Shown: positions 1 to 8,282 of the stretch, in pieces
How positions within the stretch are numbered: position 1 is the first letter of the stretch
How the letters are laid out: the number at the start of each line of letters is the position of its first letter
Source: Streptomyces sp. 846.5
GTDB taxonomy: Bacteria; Actinomycetota; Actinomycetes; Streptomycetales; Streptomycetaceae
Assembly (NCBI RefSeq): GCF_004365705.1
Contig: NZ_SOBN01000001.1
Coordinates: 1,690,555 to 1,754,554, forward strand
Direction: 5' to 3'
Length of the DNA: 64,000 bases
Position numbers and translations under genes: made by a program
Notes under the pieces: generated by a model
Told to the model about the DNA's origin: nothing
Seen by the model: the letters and a program-made list of their open reading frames with translations, nothing else
Databases searched by the model: none

Positions 1-689
1 GCGAGGTTACGGGCGCCGCTGGACGCCGAGTAGCCCGCGAAGTGCTTGAGCGTGGCGACGATCCCGGCCGACTCCAGCCCGGCCACATAGGCCGCGCCGA
101 CGGTTCCCACCAGGTACGGGTCCTCGCCGATGGTCTCCTCGACCCGGCCCCAGCGCAGGTCGCGGACCACGTCCAGGACCGGTGCGAGGCCCTGGTGCAC
201 GCCGACCGAGCGCAGGTCGCGGCCGATCGCGGCGGCCATCTCCCGTACCAGTTCCGGGTTCCAGGACGCCCCCCAGGACAGCGGCACCGGATAGATGGTC
301 GCGCCCCAGGCGGCGAAGCCGGCCAGGCACTCCTCATGGGCGACGGCCGGGATGCCGAAACGGTTGGCCTCGGCTATCCGCTGCTGCGCGCGGGCCAGCG
401 AGCGGGCGCCGAGCGCCGGGTCGACCGGCGCGGTGCCGAACGGCCGGGTCAGCTGGCCGAGTCCGGTGCTGATGAGCTTGTCCAGGTCGACCGGGTCGGC
501 CAGGTTGTCGTGCATGTGCGGGGCGACACCGCCGCCCTCCGCGTCCGCGCCCACCCAGACGCCGTAGAGCTGGGCGACCTTCTCCTCCAGGGTCATCCGG
601 CCCATCAGGTCGGCGACTCTGGCCCCGGCGGGCAGGGACGGGTCCCGCCAGGGGCCGTGAGGGTTGTTGGGGTCGTGCTCGGTCGCCAT
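1..689 (-). CDS. bxlA: GH3 glycoside hydrolase, probable beta-xylosidase (3' end cut by window)
   Basis: The 229 visible codons are the N-terminal part of a glycoside hydrolase family 3 enzyme; the catalytic Asp and C-terminal domains lie beyond the left edge. Visible GH3 landmarks are LTLEEKVAQL-type text near residue 33, HEECLAG, PVPLSWGASW, GLAPVLDV, RWGRVEETIGEDPYL and LKHFAGYS. No signal peptide is seen, so the enzyme should act in the cytoplasm on imported oligosaccharides. The ATG at 689 has an AAGGA-like ribosome site about 11 nt upstream and follows the permease gene by 62 nt. It is the last gene of a binding protein-permease-permease-glycosidase operon with a divergent LacI gene, the published order of Streptomyces bxlEFGA/bxlR. 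The xyloside specificity is therefore inferred from context; beta-glucosidase remains possible. Confidence 0.85.
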   Translation of the reverse strand, partial: MATEHDPNNPHGPWRDPSLPAGARVADLMGRMTLEEKVAQLYGVWVGADAEGGGVAPHMHDNLADPVDLDKLISTGLGQLTRPFGTAPVDPALGARSLARAQQRIAEANRFGIPAVAHEECLAGFAAWGATIYPVPLSWGASWNPELVREMAAAIGRDLRSVGVHQGLAPVLDVVRDLRWGRVEETIGEDPYLVGTVGAAYVAGLESAGIVATLKHFAGYSASSGARNL

Positions 690-751
690 CGGAGGAGGCG
701 TCCTTTCGTGGATGCGGTGCTGGTGGAATGAGAGCCCGTGCGGCCGGTGGG

Positions 752-1591
752 TCACTTGCCGCCGACACCCATAAGGCCGCTGATCAGCGCCTTGCGGGCG
801 AGCAGGTAGGCGACGAACATCGGGATGCCGGACAGCACCACGGCCGCCAGCGTCGCCGGGATGTTCACGCCGTACTGGCTGCTGAGCGTGTAGAGGCCGG
901 TGGTCAGCACCCGCTCGTTGTCGGACTGGGTCAGGATCAGCGGGAAGATGAAGCCGTTCCAGGCGTTCAGCGCGGTGAAGACGGCCACGGTGCTCAGCCC
1001 GGACCGGGACAGCGGGACGACCAGCTGCATCAGGATGCGGGCCTGGCCGGCGCCGTCCAGCGCCATCGCCTCGTACAGCTCCTCGGAGATGTCCCGCATG
1101 CTGCCGACCAGGATCAGCAGGGTGACCGGCATCGCGAAGGCCGCGGTGGGCAGGATGATGGCCGGCAACGAGTCGTACAGGCCCATCTTCCCGATGATCA
1201 CGTACAGCGGCACGATGGTGACCGGCGCCGGGATGGCCAGGCCGAGCAGGAAGATGCGGAACGCGAAGTCGGCCCATCGGCCCGCGCTGCGCACCACCAC
1301 ATAGGCGACCGGTACGCAGAGCACCACCACGACGGCCACCGTGAAGGCGGTCACCAGCACGTTGTTGACCAGGAAGCCCCAGAAGCCGCTGTCGAGCACC
1401 AGCTTGTAGTTGCTCAGCGTCAGAGTCCTGGGCCAGGACAGCGGGTTGCCGCCGAGGGCCTCGTCCTGGGTCCGCAGCGAAGTGGTGACCAGGATGTAGA
1501 GCGGGACCAGGACGATGACCAGCCAGACGCCGGCGCCGAGGCCGGCCAGCGGGTTGGCCTTCATTCGCAGGCTCTTGACGTACTGACTCAT
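752..1591 (-). CDS. bxlG: sugar ABC transporter permease, MalG type
   Basis: Inner-membrane permease of the carbohydrate uptake transporter family, 279 residues with about six hydrophobic segments. The first is near residues 17-35 (GVWLVIVLVPLYILVTTSL). The cytoplasmic EAA loop reads YEAMALDGAGQARIL and would contact an ATPase; as usual for Streptomyces sugar systems no ATPase gene is present, so a shared MsiK-type ATPase is expected. I chose the ATG at 1591, two bases after the upstream stop; an in-frame GTG at 1597 overlaps that stop and is possible. It forms the translocation pore with the gene immediately upstream. Confidence 0.9.
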   Translation of the reverse strand: MSQYVKSLRMKANPLAGLGAGVWLVIVLVPLYILVTTSLRTQDEALGGNPLSWPRTLTLSNYKLVLDSGFWGFLVNNVLVTAFTVAVVVVLCVPVAYVVVRSAGRWADFAFRIFLLGLAIPAPVTIVPLYVIIGKMGLYDSLPAIILPTAAFAMPVTLLILVGSMRDISEELYEAMALDGAGQARILMQLVVPLSRSGLSTVAVFTALNAWNGFIFPLILTQSDNERVLTTGLYTLSSQYGVNIPATLAAVVLSGIPMFVAYLLARKALISGLMGVGGK

Positions 1592-1593
1592 CG

Positions 1594-2613
1594 TCACATC
1601 CCCTCCCGGGTGGAGCGCATGGACCCGAAGCCGGAGAACTTGACCATGAGCAGGGACAGCAGGGTGGAGACCACGACGAGAGCGGTGCCGAGCGCGCTCG
1701 CGTAGCCGAAGTCGAAGCCCTGGAAGGCCTCCCGGTACATCCCGTAGGACAGCGTGGTGCTGGAGGTGCCGGGGCCGCCCTGGGTGAGCAGGAAGACGGT
1801 CTCGAAGGAGGTGAGCGAGCCGACGATGATCAGCACCGAGGAGGTGGTGATCGTGTGCCGCAGCTGCGGCAGGGTGATGTGGAAGAACTGACGCCAGCGG
1901 CCGCAGCCGTCGATGGAGGCCGCCTGGTACAGCACTTCGGGGATCTGCCGCGCCCCGCCCTGGTAGATCAGGGTGTGGAAGGGGATGAACTGCCAGCCGC
2001 CGACGAAGGCCACCGCGATCAGCGCGCCGTTGGGCGAGCCGATGATGTTGCCGTCGGGGAAGCCGATCCACGGCCCGATGGTGGTGGCCAGACCGAAGTT
2101 GGGGTCCAGGATCGCCTTGAAGAGCAGTGCGATCGCGGTCGTCGACAGCACCAGCGGGATGAAGAAGACCGCCGACAACACGGCCCGGTTCCTCTCCCGA
2201 CCGGCCGCCCAGACGCCGAGCAGCAGGGCGACCGGAGTCTGGAAGGCCCAACTCAGCACGGTCAGCACGACGGTGGTCACGGTCGCCTGGCGGACGTCGC
2301 TGTCCTGGAACAGCCGGGTCCAGTTGGACAGGCCGGAGAACTGCGGCGTGCCGAGGCCGCCCCAGTTTCCGCAGAAGGAGAGGTACACCGCGTAGACCAT
2401 CGGGACCACCGCGAAGACCGCGAAGAACAGCACCCCGGGCACCGCCCAGCCGGGGCTGGGCCGCCCGACCCGCGCGGCCGCACTGCGGCGGCCCGGCGCC
2501 GTCGCCGCCTCCCGGGCGTCCTGAACCATGGCGTCCTGGCACTGCGCACCGGCCTGGGCCCGGCCCGGCCCGCCGTCCGTACCGGCGGGCCGGGCCTCTG
2601 CTTGACGGGACAT
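1594..2613 (-). CDS. bxlF: sugar ABC transporter permease, MalF type
   Basis: Permease subunit of 339 residues. A hydrophilic Ala/Arg-rich N-terminus of about 55 residues precedes the first membrane segment (WAVPGVLFFAVFAVVPMVYA), and the EAA loop reads YQAASIDGCGRWRQFF. The start is set by a TAATG overlap: the ATG at 2613 shares one base with the stop of the binding-protein gene, so the two are translationally coupled. A longer reading with a start near 2730 would lie entirely inside the binding-protein gene and is rejected. Partner of the MalG-type permease downstream. Confidence 0.9.
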   Translation of the reverse strand: MSRQAEARPAGTDGGPGRAQAGAQCQDAMVQDAREAATAPGRRSAAARVGRPSPGWAVPGVLFFAVFAVVPMVYAVYLSFCGNWGGLGTPQFSGLSNWTRLFQDSDVRQATVTTVVLTVLSWAFQTPVALLLGVWAAGRERNRAVLSAVFFIPLVLSTTAIALLFKAILDPNFGLATTIGPWIGFPDGNIIGSPNGALIAVAFVGGWQFIPFHTLIYQGGARQIPEVLYQAASIDGCGRWRQFFHITLPQLRHTITTSSVLIIVGSLTSFETVFLLTQGGPGTSSTTLSYGMYREAFQGFDFGYASALGTALVVVSTLLSLLMVKFSGFGSMRSTREGM

Positions 2614-3938
2614 TACTTGAGCGCCTTCATGTCGGTGACGAACTGCTCGGGGCTGACCTGACCGGCGAAGAGCTTGCCGATCTCGGTGGTCATCCGGGTG
2701 GCCTGGGTGGCCGGCAGCGCCTGGTCCCACGACAGCTGGAAGGACGGGGCCTGCTGCACCATGTCGTACTGGAACTGCGCGAACGCGGGGTTGGGCGAGC
2801 TGCCGAGCAGGCTCTTGGCCGAGGTGGTGGCCGGGACGTCCCCGTTGGCGACCAGCTTGTTCGCGTAGTCCGAGGAGGCCATCGCCTTGAGGAAGGCGAT
2901 CGCGGCGTCCTTGTTCTTGGTGTGCGCGTTGACGGACCAGTAGTTGGTCGGGTTGCCGACCACGTCGGCCGCGTCACCGGTGCCGCCGTCCACCGTCGGG
3001 AAGTTGACCCAGCCCTCGTCCTTGGTGGCGAAGTCCTTGTGGTTGGCCAGCTGGTTGGAGTAGTCCCAGGTGCCCATCAGCTGCATCGCGGCCTTGCCGG
3101 TGCCGAGCAGGGTCGGTGCGGCGTTGTTGGTGTAGCTGGTGGCGGTGAAGGTCTTGCCGAAGGCGCCGTCGTCGATGAGCTGCTTGGCGATCTGCGCGGC
3201 CTTCAGCACCGCCGGGTCGCCCCAGGCGGAGGAGTCGCCGGCGGCGATCTTCTGGAACACCGTGGGCCCGGCGATGCGGTCGAGCAGCTCCTCCAGCCAC
3301 ATCTGCTCGGTCCAGGCGTCGGCGCCGCCGAGCGCGACCGGGGTGATGTTCTTGGCCTTCAGGGTGGTGATGGCCGTCTGCAGCGCCGCCCAGGTGGTCG
3401 GGGCCTGCAGGCCGTTCTGGGCGAACAGGGTCTTGTTGTAGAAGAGCACCACCGGCTGCATGCCGCGCATGGGTATGCCGTAGTTCTTGCCGCCGAGGGC
3501 GCCGGCCGCGAGGACCGAGGGGAGGAAGGAGCTCTTGAAGGAGGCGTCCTGGGTCAGATAGGGCGTCAGGTCCAGCAGCTCGCCCGCGTCGACGAAGGAC
3601 TTGATGCTGCCGCCGCCCCAGTTGTAGAGCAGGTCGGGAGCGTTGGGCGAGCCCATCACCGCGTTGAGCTTGTTCTGGTACGAGTCGCCGGGGACCTCGA
3701 CCAGCTTGACCTTGACCTTGGAGGTCTTGTTGAACTCGGCAACCGCCGCTTCCTGGACCTTCACGGCGCCGTCGCCGTAGACGTACGCGGTCAGCGTCCC
3801 ACCGCCGGAGCCCGAACCCGAGCCCGATCCGGAGCCGCAGGCAGCGGTCAGCAGACCGAGACAGACCGCCCCCACCATCGCGGTGGTTCTGACAGCCCGC
3901 CGACTCCCCTGCCGAGCACTGTTCGACCTGATCGCCAT
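2613..3938 (-). CDS. bxlE: sugar-binding lipoprotein of ABC transporter (SBP family 1)
   Basis: Extracytoplasmic solute-binding lipoprotein of 441 residues, first gene of the xyloside-type operon. A basic N-terminus and hydrophobic core lead to a lipobox LTAAC with the lipidated Cys near residue 34, then an unusual run of about five Gly-Ser repeats as a flexible tether. The mature part has typical SBP family 1 features (AYVYGDGAVKVQEAA near the start, LLYNWGGG, GTWDYSNQL). I prefer the ATG at 3938, with CGAAGG nine bases upstream, to the GTG at 3947. A promoter and a LacI-type operator lie immediately upstream. Confidence 0.92.
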   Translation of the reverse strand: MAIRSNSARQGSRRAVRTTAMVGAVCLGLLTAACGSGSGSGSGSGGGTLTAYVYGDGAVKVQEAAVAEFNKTSKVKVKLVEVPGDSYQNKLNAVMGSPNAPDLLYNWGGGSIKSFVDAGELLDLTPYLTQDASFKSSFLPSVLAAGALGGKNYGIPMRGMQPVVLFYNKTLFAQNGLQAPTTWAALQTAITTLKAKNITPVALGGADAWTEQMWLEELLDRIAGPTVFQKIAAGDSSAWGDPAVLKAAQIAKQLIDDGAFGKTFTATSYTNNAAPTLLGTGKAAMQLMGTWDYSNQLANHKDFATKDEGWVNFPTVDGGTGDAADVVGNPTNYWSVNAHTKNKDAAIAFLKAMASSDYANKLVANGDVPATTSAKSLLGSSPNPAFAQFQYDMVQQAPSFQLSWDQALPATQATRMTTEIGKLFAGQVSPEQFVTDMKALK

Positions 3939-3955
3939 TGCACACACCTTCGTGT

Positions 3956-3966
3956 CGAATGTTTCG
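3956..3966. promoter_or_regulatory. candidate BxlR/XlnR-type operator
   Basis: CGAATGTTTCG lies between the predicted transcription start and the ribosome site of the binding-protein gene. It is close to the CGAAA-N-TTTCG inverted repeat that I recall as the binding motif of Streptomyces BxlR/XlnR regulators. Its position, just downstream of the promoter, suits a roadblock-type LacI repressor encoded by the divergent gene. Confidence 0.6.
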
Positions 3967-3992
3967 AAGCAAAGTCCGAATGATTACGGGGA

Positions 3993-4021
3993 ACTTAAGC
4001 GGCAGTTGCGATCGACGTCAA
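3993..4021 (-). promoter_or_regulatory. promoter of the xyloside operon
   Basis: On the minus strand there is a -35 TTGACG (4021-4016), a 17-base spacer and a -10 TTAAGT (3998-3993). This places the transcription start near 3986, about 50 bases before the ATG of the binding-protein gene and upstream of the CGAATGTTTCG operator. Confidence 0.65.
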
Positions 4022-4078
4022 GAGATCACCGCGAGGATCTCGTTCCTGTTCCGGTCACGATCGGCTAGCATCTCCGCC

Positions 4079-5140
4079 ATGAGCACCGCCCGAGAACCCC
4101 GCCTGCGCAGCGAGAACGGCTCCTCCTCCAGTGGGGCGACTCTCGCTGAGATCGCCCGCGCCGCGGGCGTATCAGCTCCGACAGTTTCGAAGGTTCTCAA
4201 CGGACGATCGGATGTGGCCCCCGCCACCCGGCTCCGCGTCGAGGAACTCCTCCAGCAGCACGAGTACCAGCCGCGGCGGCGCAGCGGCCCGGCCCCGTCG
4301 TCCCTGCTCGACCTGGTGTTCCACGAGTTGGAGAGCCCCTGGGCGATGGAGGTCGTCCGCGGGGTGGAGGCCGTCGCCCGTGACGAGGGCCTGTCGCTGG
4401 TCGTCTCGGAGTCGGCGGGCCGGCTTAGCCCCGGGCAGAGCTGGGTCGACGCGGTGCTGGCCCGGCGGCCGGTCGGGGTGATCCTGGTCCTCTCCGACCT
4501 CGACCAGGCCCAGCGCGACCAGCTGACCAGCCGCGGCATCCCCTACGTGGTGATCGACCCGGCCGGAGACCCGGGTTCCGACGTGCCCGCCATCGGCGCC
4601 ACCAACTGGCAGGGCGGCCTCAGCGCCGCCCGCCACCTGCTCGAACTGGGGCACCGCAGGATCGGCGTGATCAGCGGACCGGCCCGGATGATGTGCAGCC
4701 GGGCCCGGGTGGACGGCTACCGGGCCGCGCTCGACACCGCCGGGGTGCCCTTCGACGAGACCCTGGTCTCCGAGGGCGACTTCCACCACGAGACCGGATA
4801 CACCGCCGGACTGGAACTGCTGGCCAGGCCGGACCGGCCGACCGCCATCTGCACCGGCAACGACCTCCAGGCGCTCGGCCTCTACGAGGCGGCCCGCGAG
4901 CTCGGACTGCGCATCCCGCACGACCTCAGCGTGGTCGGCTTCGACGACCTCCCGCTCGCCCGCTGGGTCGGCCCGCCGCTGACCACCGTCCGCCAGCCGC
5001 TGGTGGAGATGGCCGAGTCCGCCGTCCGCCTGGTCCTCGACCTGGCCCGCGGCAGCACCCCCGCCACCCGCCAACTGGACCTGGCCACCCGACTGGTCGT
5101 TCGCAGCAGTACCGCGCCCCCGGCGGGAGACAGGTCGTAG
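4079..5140 (+). CDS. bxlR: LacI-family repressor of the xyloside operon
   Basis: Transcriptional repressor of 353 residues. The helix-turn-helix is at residues 21-41 (TLAEIARAAGVSAPTVSKVL) followed by the LacI hinge, then a periplasmic-binding-protein-like effector domain with GVILVLSDLD, GHRRIGVISGP, TAICTGNDLQALG and LSVVGFDDLPLARW. It is divergent from the sugar operon and presumably releases the operator at 3956-3966 when a xylo-oligosaccharide binds. The start is supported by a -10-like TAGCAT at 4066-4071, seven bases before the ATG, so the message is probably leaderless. Symbol by analogy with bxlR; the effector has not been shown here. Confidence 0.85.
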   Translation: MSTAREPRLRSENGSSSSGATLAEIARAAGVSAPTVSKVLNGRSDVAPATRLRVEELLQQHEYQPRRRSGPAPSSLLDLVFHELESPWAMEVVRGVEAVARDEGLSLVVSESAGRLSPGQSWVDAVLARRPVGVILVLSDLDQAQRDQLTSRGIPYVVIDPAGDPGSDVPAIGATNWQGGLSAARHLLELGHRRIGVISGPARMMCSRARVDGYRAALDTAGVPFDETLVSEGDFHHETGYTAGLELLARPDRPTAICTGNDLQALGLYEAARELGLRIPHDLSVVGFDDLPLARWVGPPLTTVRQPLVEMAESAVRLVLDLARGSTPATRQLDLATRLVVRSSTAPPAGDRS

Positions 5141-5156
5141 CCACCCGCGGCTACGA
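5135..5156. terminator. bidirectional terminator hairpin
   Basis: TCGTAGCC and GGCTACGA form a perfect 8-bp stem around the 6-base loop ACCCGC. The hairpin contains the stop codons of both convergent genes (bxlR-like and the YhgE-type gene), so it can serve both. No T-run is present, as is common in actinomycetes. Confidence 0.55.
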
Positions 5157-6461
5157 GGTCTCCGGGACCATCCGGTGCAGGCCCTTGCGGTCGTAGTAGG
5201 AGGTCGCGGCCAGGCCGAAGGCGAGGGCGACCGCCACGCCGACGGCGATCATGATCCAGGCGCGGGTGAGGCCGGCCTCGGCGCGGGCGTCGAAGTAGAG
5301 GATGGCCCGCATCCCCCCGCTCAGCTGCCGCATCGGCTCGAACACGGCCAGCCAGCGGTAGAAGCCCGGCAGCGCCTCCAGCGGGATCGTGGCGCCGGAG
5401 GAGGGCAGCGCCAGCACGATGAAGACGAACATGCTGACCAGCTGGCCGATGCCGCCGAAGGCGGCGTTGATGGACTGCACCCCCAGACCCACCGTGGCGC
5501 TGGCGCAGAACGAGAACACCCAGAGCAGCCACAGGTGCGAGGCGTCCATGCCCAGGGTCACCACACACATCAGCATGATCAGCCCGGATGTCAGCGCCGC
5601 GACCACCACCGACATGACCCACTTGACCAGCAGGGTCCGGGTACGGTTGATCGGCACCGCCGGGCGGCGGGTGTGCCAGGGGCCGATCTCGCTGTCCGCG
5701 TAGCCCAGGCCCACGTCCACGCCGTTGCTGATGACATTGCCGCCCATGAAACCGGCGAGCACCAGCAACAGGGTGTAGTAGAAGGCGGTCAGGCCCAGTC
5801 CGCTGTGCGTGCCGATCGGGTGGCCGACCTGGACCGAGACGGTGATCGGGTCGGCCAGCAGCAGCCGCGCGGCGCTGCTGGCGCTGCCGTCGGCCACGGT
5901 CGGCGCGGCGGCGGTCAGGGTCTTGCCGAGCTCCCGCGAGGCCTGGTGGGCGGCGGTCTGGTTGATGGTGCTGGCGAAGGAGGAGGCCAGGCTGCCCACG
6001 CCCGGATTGGTGAGCACGTTCAGGGTGGGCCGCGCCGGCGTCGCCGTACCGGTGCTGCCGAGCGCGGCCACCGCCGCGGTGAAGCCGGCCGGCACCTCCA
6101 GCACTCCGTCGAGCCTGCCCGAGGCCAGCTGCTGCTGGGCCTCGGCCTGGTCCAGCCGCCGCCAGGAGGCCTGCCGCCTGGGGTCGGCGGCGGTGGCGAT
6201 CGAGTCGGTGATCTGTGCGCCGAGATTGGTCTGCCGACCGGCCACCACGCCGCCGCGGTCGGCGTTGACCAGCCCGACCGGCAGCCGGTGCAGGTGCCCG
6301 TTGGGGTTGACGATGCCGCCCATGTAAAAGAGCGAGAGCAGCAGCACCACCAGCGAGACGATGGCCGTGGGGAAGATCCAGATCTTGGGGTTGCGCAGCA
6401 CCTGGAGCGGGCGCACCTGCCCCGGCCGCGGCCGGTCCGCGGAGCGGAGAGGGGAAGACAT
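5151..6461 (-). CDS. YhgE/Pip-type (DUF3533-like) membrane protein
   Basis: Membrane protein of 436 residues. One membrane segment follows the N-terminus (PTAIVSLVVLLLSLFYMGG), then a large extracytoplasmic domain of roughly 190 residues, then five or six C-terminal segments ending before a basic tail. This is the layout of the YhgE/Pip family and ABC-2-type permease halves, seen in phage-infection-protein homologues and RND-like exporters; no function is proven for most members. The ATG at 6461 has GGAG six bases upstream. It is convergent with the LacI gene and monocistronic. No ATPase gene is adjacent. Confidence 0.75.
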   Translation of the reverse strand: MSSPLRSADRPRPGQVRPLQVLRNPKIWIFPTAIVSLVVLLLSLFYMGGIVNPNGHLHRLPVGLVNADRGGVVAGRQTNLGAQITDSIATAADPRRQASWRRLDQAEAQQQLASGRLDGVLEVPAGFTAAVAALGSTGTATPARPTLNVLTNPGVGSLASSFASTINQTAAHQASRELGKTLTAAAPTVADGSASSAARLLLADPITVSVQVGHPIGTHSGLGLTAFYYTLLLVLAGFMGGNVISNGVDVGLGYADSEIGPWHTRRPAVPINRTRTLLVKWVMSVVVAALTSGLIMLMCVVTLGMDASHLWLLWVFSFCASATVGLGVQSINAAFGGIGQLVSMFVFIVLALPSSGATIPLEALPGFYRWLAVFEPMRQLSGGMRAILYFDARAEAGLTRAWIMIAVGVAVALAFGLAATSYYDRKGLHRMVPETS

Positions 6462-6620
6462 GGCACTCCAGGGGGCTGGGACAGTCGGCCTTGGGCAACG
6501 TAACCGCTGACGCCGCCCGGACCGGGCGCCCCGCCCGCCCACGCCCGGCGGTTCTACCCGACTGGCCGAGCGGGGGTCTGCTTGGATGGGCCGCCGGACC
6601 GACCAGCCCACGGAGCTCCA

Positions 6621-7076
6621 TTGACCAGTACCGCCGACTACCCGCCCGAGATCCGCGCCGCGCTCGCCGCGCACACCACGCTCACCCTCGCGTATGCCGA
6701 CGCCGAGGGCCCCGGCGCCTGCGCCGTGCTCTACGCCTGCGCGCCGGACGGCTCACTCGTGCTGGTCACCGCCCGCACCACCCGCCACGGCAGCGCGCTG
6801 GCCGCCGACGGCTCGGTGGCCTTCACCGCGCAGGCGGACGGCCAGGACTGGCAGTCGCTGACGGGTATTCAGGGCCGGGGGCGGTGCCTGCTGCTGACGG
6901 GTGACCAGCGGGACGCCGGCTGGGCGGCGTACGTCGCCAGGTTCCCCTTCGTCGGCGCCGATCCGCGCCTCGGCGACGCGCTGCGACGCACCGACCTGTG
7001 GGCCCTGCGGCCCGACTGGCTCCGGCTGATCGACAATGGCAAGGGCTTCGGACACAAGCAGGAGTGGCCCGGCTGA
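6621..7076 (+). CDS. pyridoxamine 5'-phosphate oxidase-family (FMN split-barrel) protein
   Basis: Small cytoplasmic protein of 151 residues with the split-barrel pattern of the PPOX family: a short helix, TLTLAYADAEGPGACAVLYA, then the RTTRHGSALAADGSVAFT strand pair. Members bind FMN, F420 or heme; the substrate cannot be told here. I chose TTG at 6621 because GGAG lies five bases upstream; another in-frame TTG at 6582 has no such site. It is divergent from the YhgE-type gene and not part of an operon. Confidence 0.7.
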   Translation: MTSTADYPPEIRAALAAHTTLTLAYADAEGPGACAVLYACAPDGSLVLVTARTTRHGSALAADGSVAFTAQADGQDWQSLTGIQGRGRCLLLTGDQRDAGWAAYVARFPFVGADPRLGDALRRTDLWALRPDWLRLIDNGKGFGHKQEWPG

Positions 7077-7177
7077 CCGCACCCCGCAGCGTTCCCGAAC
7101 CCGTCGCAGGGCCGTCACCTGCAGCGTCTCACCAGCTGACATGTTGTCCGGGCGTTACCGAAACGTAGCCGATGCGA

Positions 7178-7207
7178 TTGACAGGGCACCGCACTGACCG
7201 AAATGCT
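7178..7207 (+). promoter_or_regulatory. promoter of leader peptide and amino-acid transporter
   Basis: Perfect -35 TTGACA (7178-7183), an 18-base spacer and a weak -10 AATGCT (7202-7207). The -10 ends six bases before the ATG of the leader peptide, so the leader would be translated from a leaderless mRNA. Confidence 0.55.
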
Positions 7208-7213
7208 CGACGA

Positions 7214-7288
7214 ATGTCCGGAACCACCCCCCTGATACGCCGCCGTCACGTGGACCACGAGCGCTGCGCCGCCGACCTGTGTAGCTGA
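7214..7288 (+). CDS. cysteine-type regulatory leader peptide
   Basis: A 24-residue open frame, missed by ordinary gene calling, beginning MSGTTPL and continuing IRRRHVDHERC, then ending in a second Cys (DLCS). The RRRHVD core followed by Arg and C-terminal Cys is the recurrent motif of the putative leader peptides found before sulfur-assimilation and cysteine/methionine transport genes in Streptomyces and mycobacteria. Translation of the Cys codons is thought to report cysteinyl-tRNA supply and so control the downstream genes. It lies 64 bases before an ABC-transporter operon. I see no obvious Rho-independent terminator between them, so the mechanism is unclear (Rho, RNA folding or coupling). 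Confidence 0.75.
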   Translation: MSGTTPLIRRRHVDHERCAADLCS

Positions 7289-7352
7289 GCGCATCGACCT
7301 CGCCGCCTCGACCGTGCCGTTCTTCCGGACCCCATCGCAAAGGAACATCCTC

Positions 7353-8270
7353 GTGTCCCGTGCCCGTACAGCTCTCGTCGCGTCCGTCGGAGCCGTCCTC
7401 GCCCTGACGGCCGCCGCCTGCGCCCCGCAGTCCACCACGTCCTCGGCGTCTTCGTCGTCAGGGATGGCGTCCGGCAGCGCCTCGGCCGGGGGCAGCGCCA
7501 CCGCGGTCGCCGCCTCCTGCTCGACGAGCAGCCCGAGCCTGTACAAGCAGGGGCAGCTGACGGTCGCCACCGACTCGCCGGCCTACGCGCCGTGGTTCGA
7601 CAGCAACAAGCCGTCCAACGGCAAGGGCTTCGAGAGCGCCGTCGCCTACGCCGTGGCCGGCAAGCTCGGCTTCAGTGCCGCCCAGGTGAAGTGGGTCGTC
7701 GAGCCCTTCGACAACTCCTACGCCCCCGGCGCCAAGAACTTCGACTTCGACATCAACGAGATCTCCGCGACCGCGCAGCGGGCCAAGGCCGTGGACTTCT
7801 CCACCGGCTACTACACGGCCAACCAGGGCGTCCTGGTGCTGAACAAGTCGGGCTACGCCACGGCGACCTCGCTGAGCGCGCTGAAGAACGCCAAGATCGG
7901 CGTCCAGGTGGCCACCACCAGCTACCAGGCCGTGGTCGACGAGATCAAGCCCACCAAGGCGCCCAGCGTCTACAACACCACCAACGACGAGATCCACGCC
8001 CTGCAGAACGGCCAGATCGACGCGATCGTCACCGACATGCCGACCGTGTTCTACCTGGCCGGCGCCGAGCTGACCGGCGGGAAGATCCTCGGCCAGTTCA
8101 ACTACTCCGGCGGCACGCCCGAGGAGTTCGCGCTGCTGCTGAAGAAGAACAGCGGGCTCACCAGCTGCGTGAACCAGGCCATCGCGGCGCTCAAGGCCGA
8201 CGGGACCCTCACCAAGATCACCGACCAGTGGCTGTCGGCCTCGGCCAACGTCACCACGCTGAAGCAGTAG
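7353..8270 (+). CDS. amino-acid (probably cystine) binding lipoprotein, SBP family 3
   Basis: Extracytoplasmic binding protein of 305 residues. The lipobox is LTAAAC with Cys near residue 23, followed by a Ser/Ala/Gly-rich tether to about residue 55. The fold-3 landmarks are LTVATDSPAYAPWF, FDFDINEISATAQRAKAVDFS and a C-terminal ADGTLTKITDQWL. The family binds polar amino acids and their relatives. The preceding cysteine-type leader peptide suggests cystine or another sulfur compound, which is inference. GTG at 7353 is preferred because AAAGGAA lies 7339-7345. First structural gene of a three-gene operon. Confidence 0.85.
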   Translation: MSRARTALVASVGAVLALTAAACAPQSTTSSASSSSGMASGSASAGGSATAVAASCSTSSPSLYKQGQLTVATDSPAYAPWFDSNKPSNGKGFESAVAYAVAGKLGFSAAQVKWVVEPFDNSYAPGAKNFDFDINEISATAQRAKAVDFSTGYYTANQGVLVLNKSGYATATSLSALKNAKIGVQVATTSYQAVVDEIKPTKAPSVYNTTNDEIHALQNGQIDAIVTDMPTVFYLAGAELTGGKILGQFNYSGGTPEEFALLLKKNSGLTSCVNQAIAALKADGTLTKITDQWLSASANVTTLKQ

Positions 8271-8282
8271 CGGGCCCGGGCC

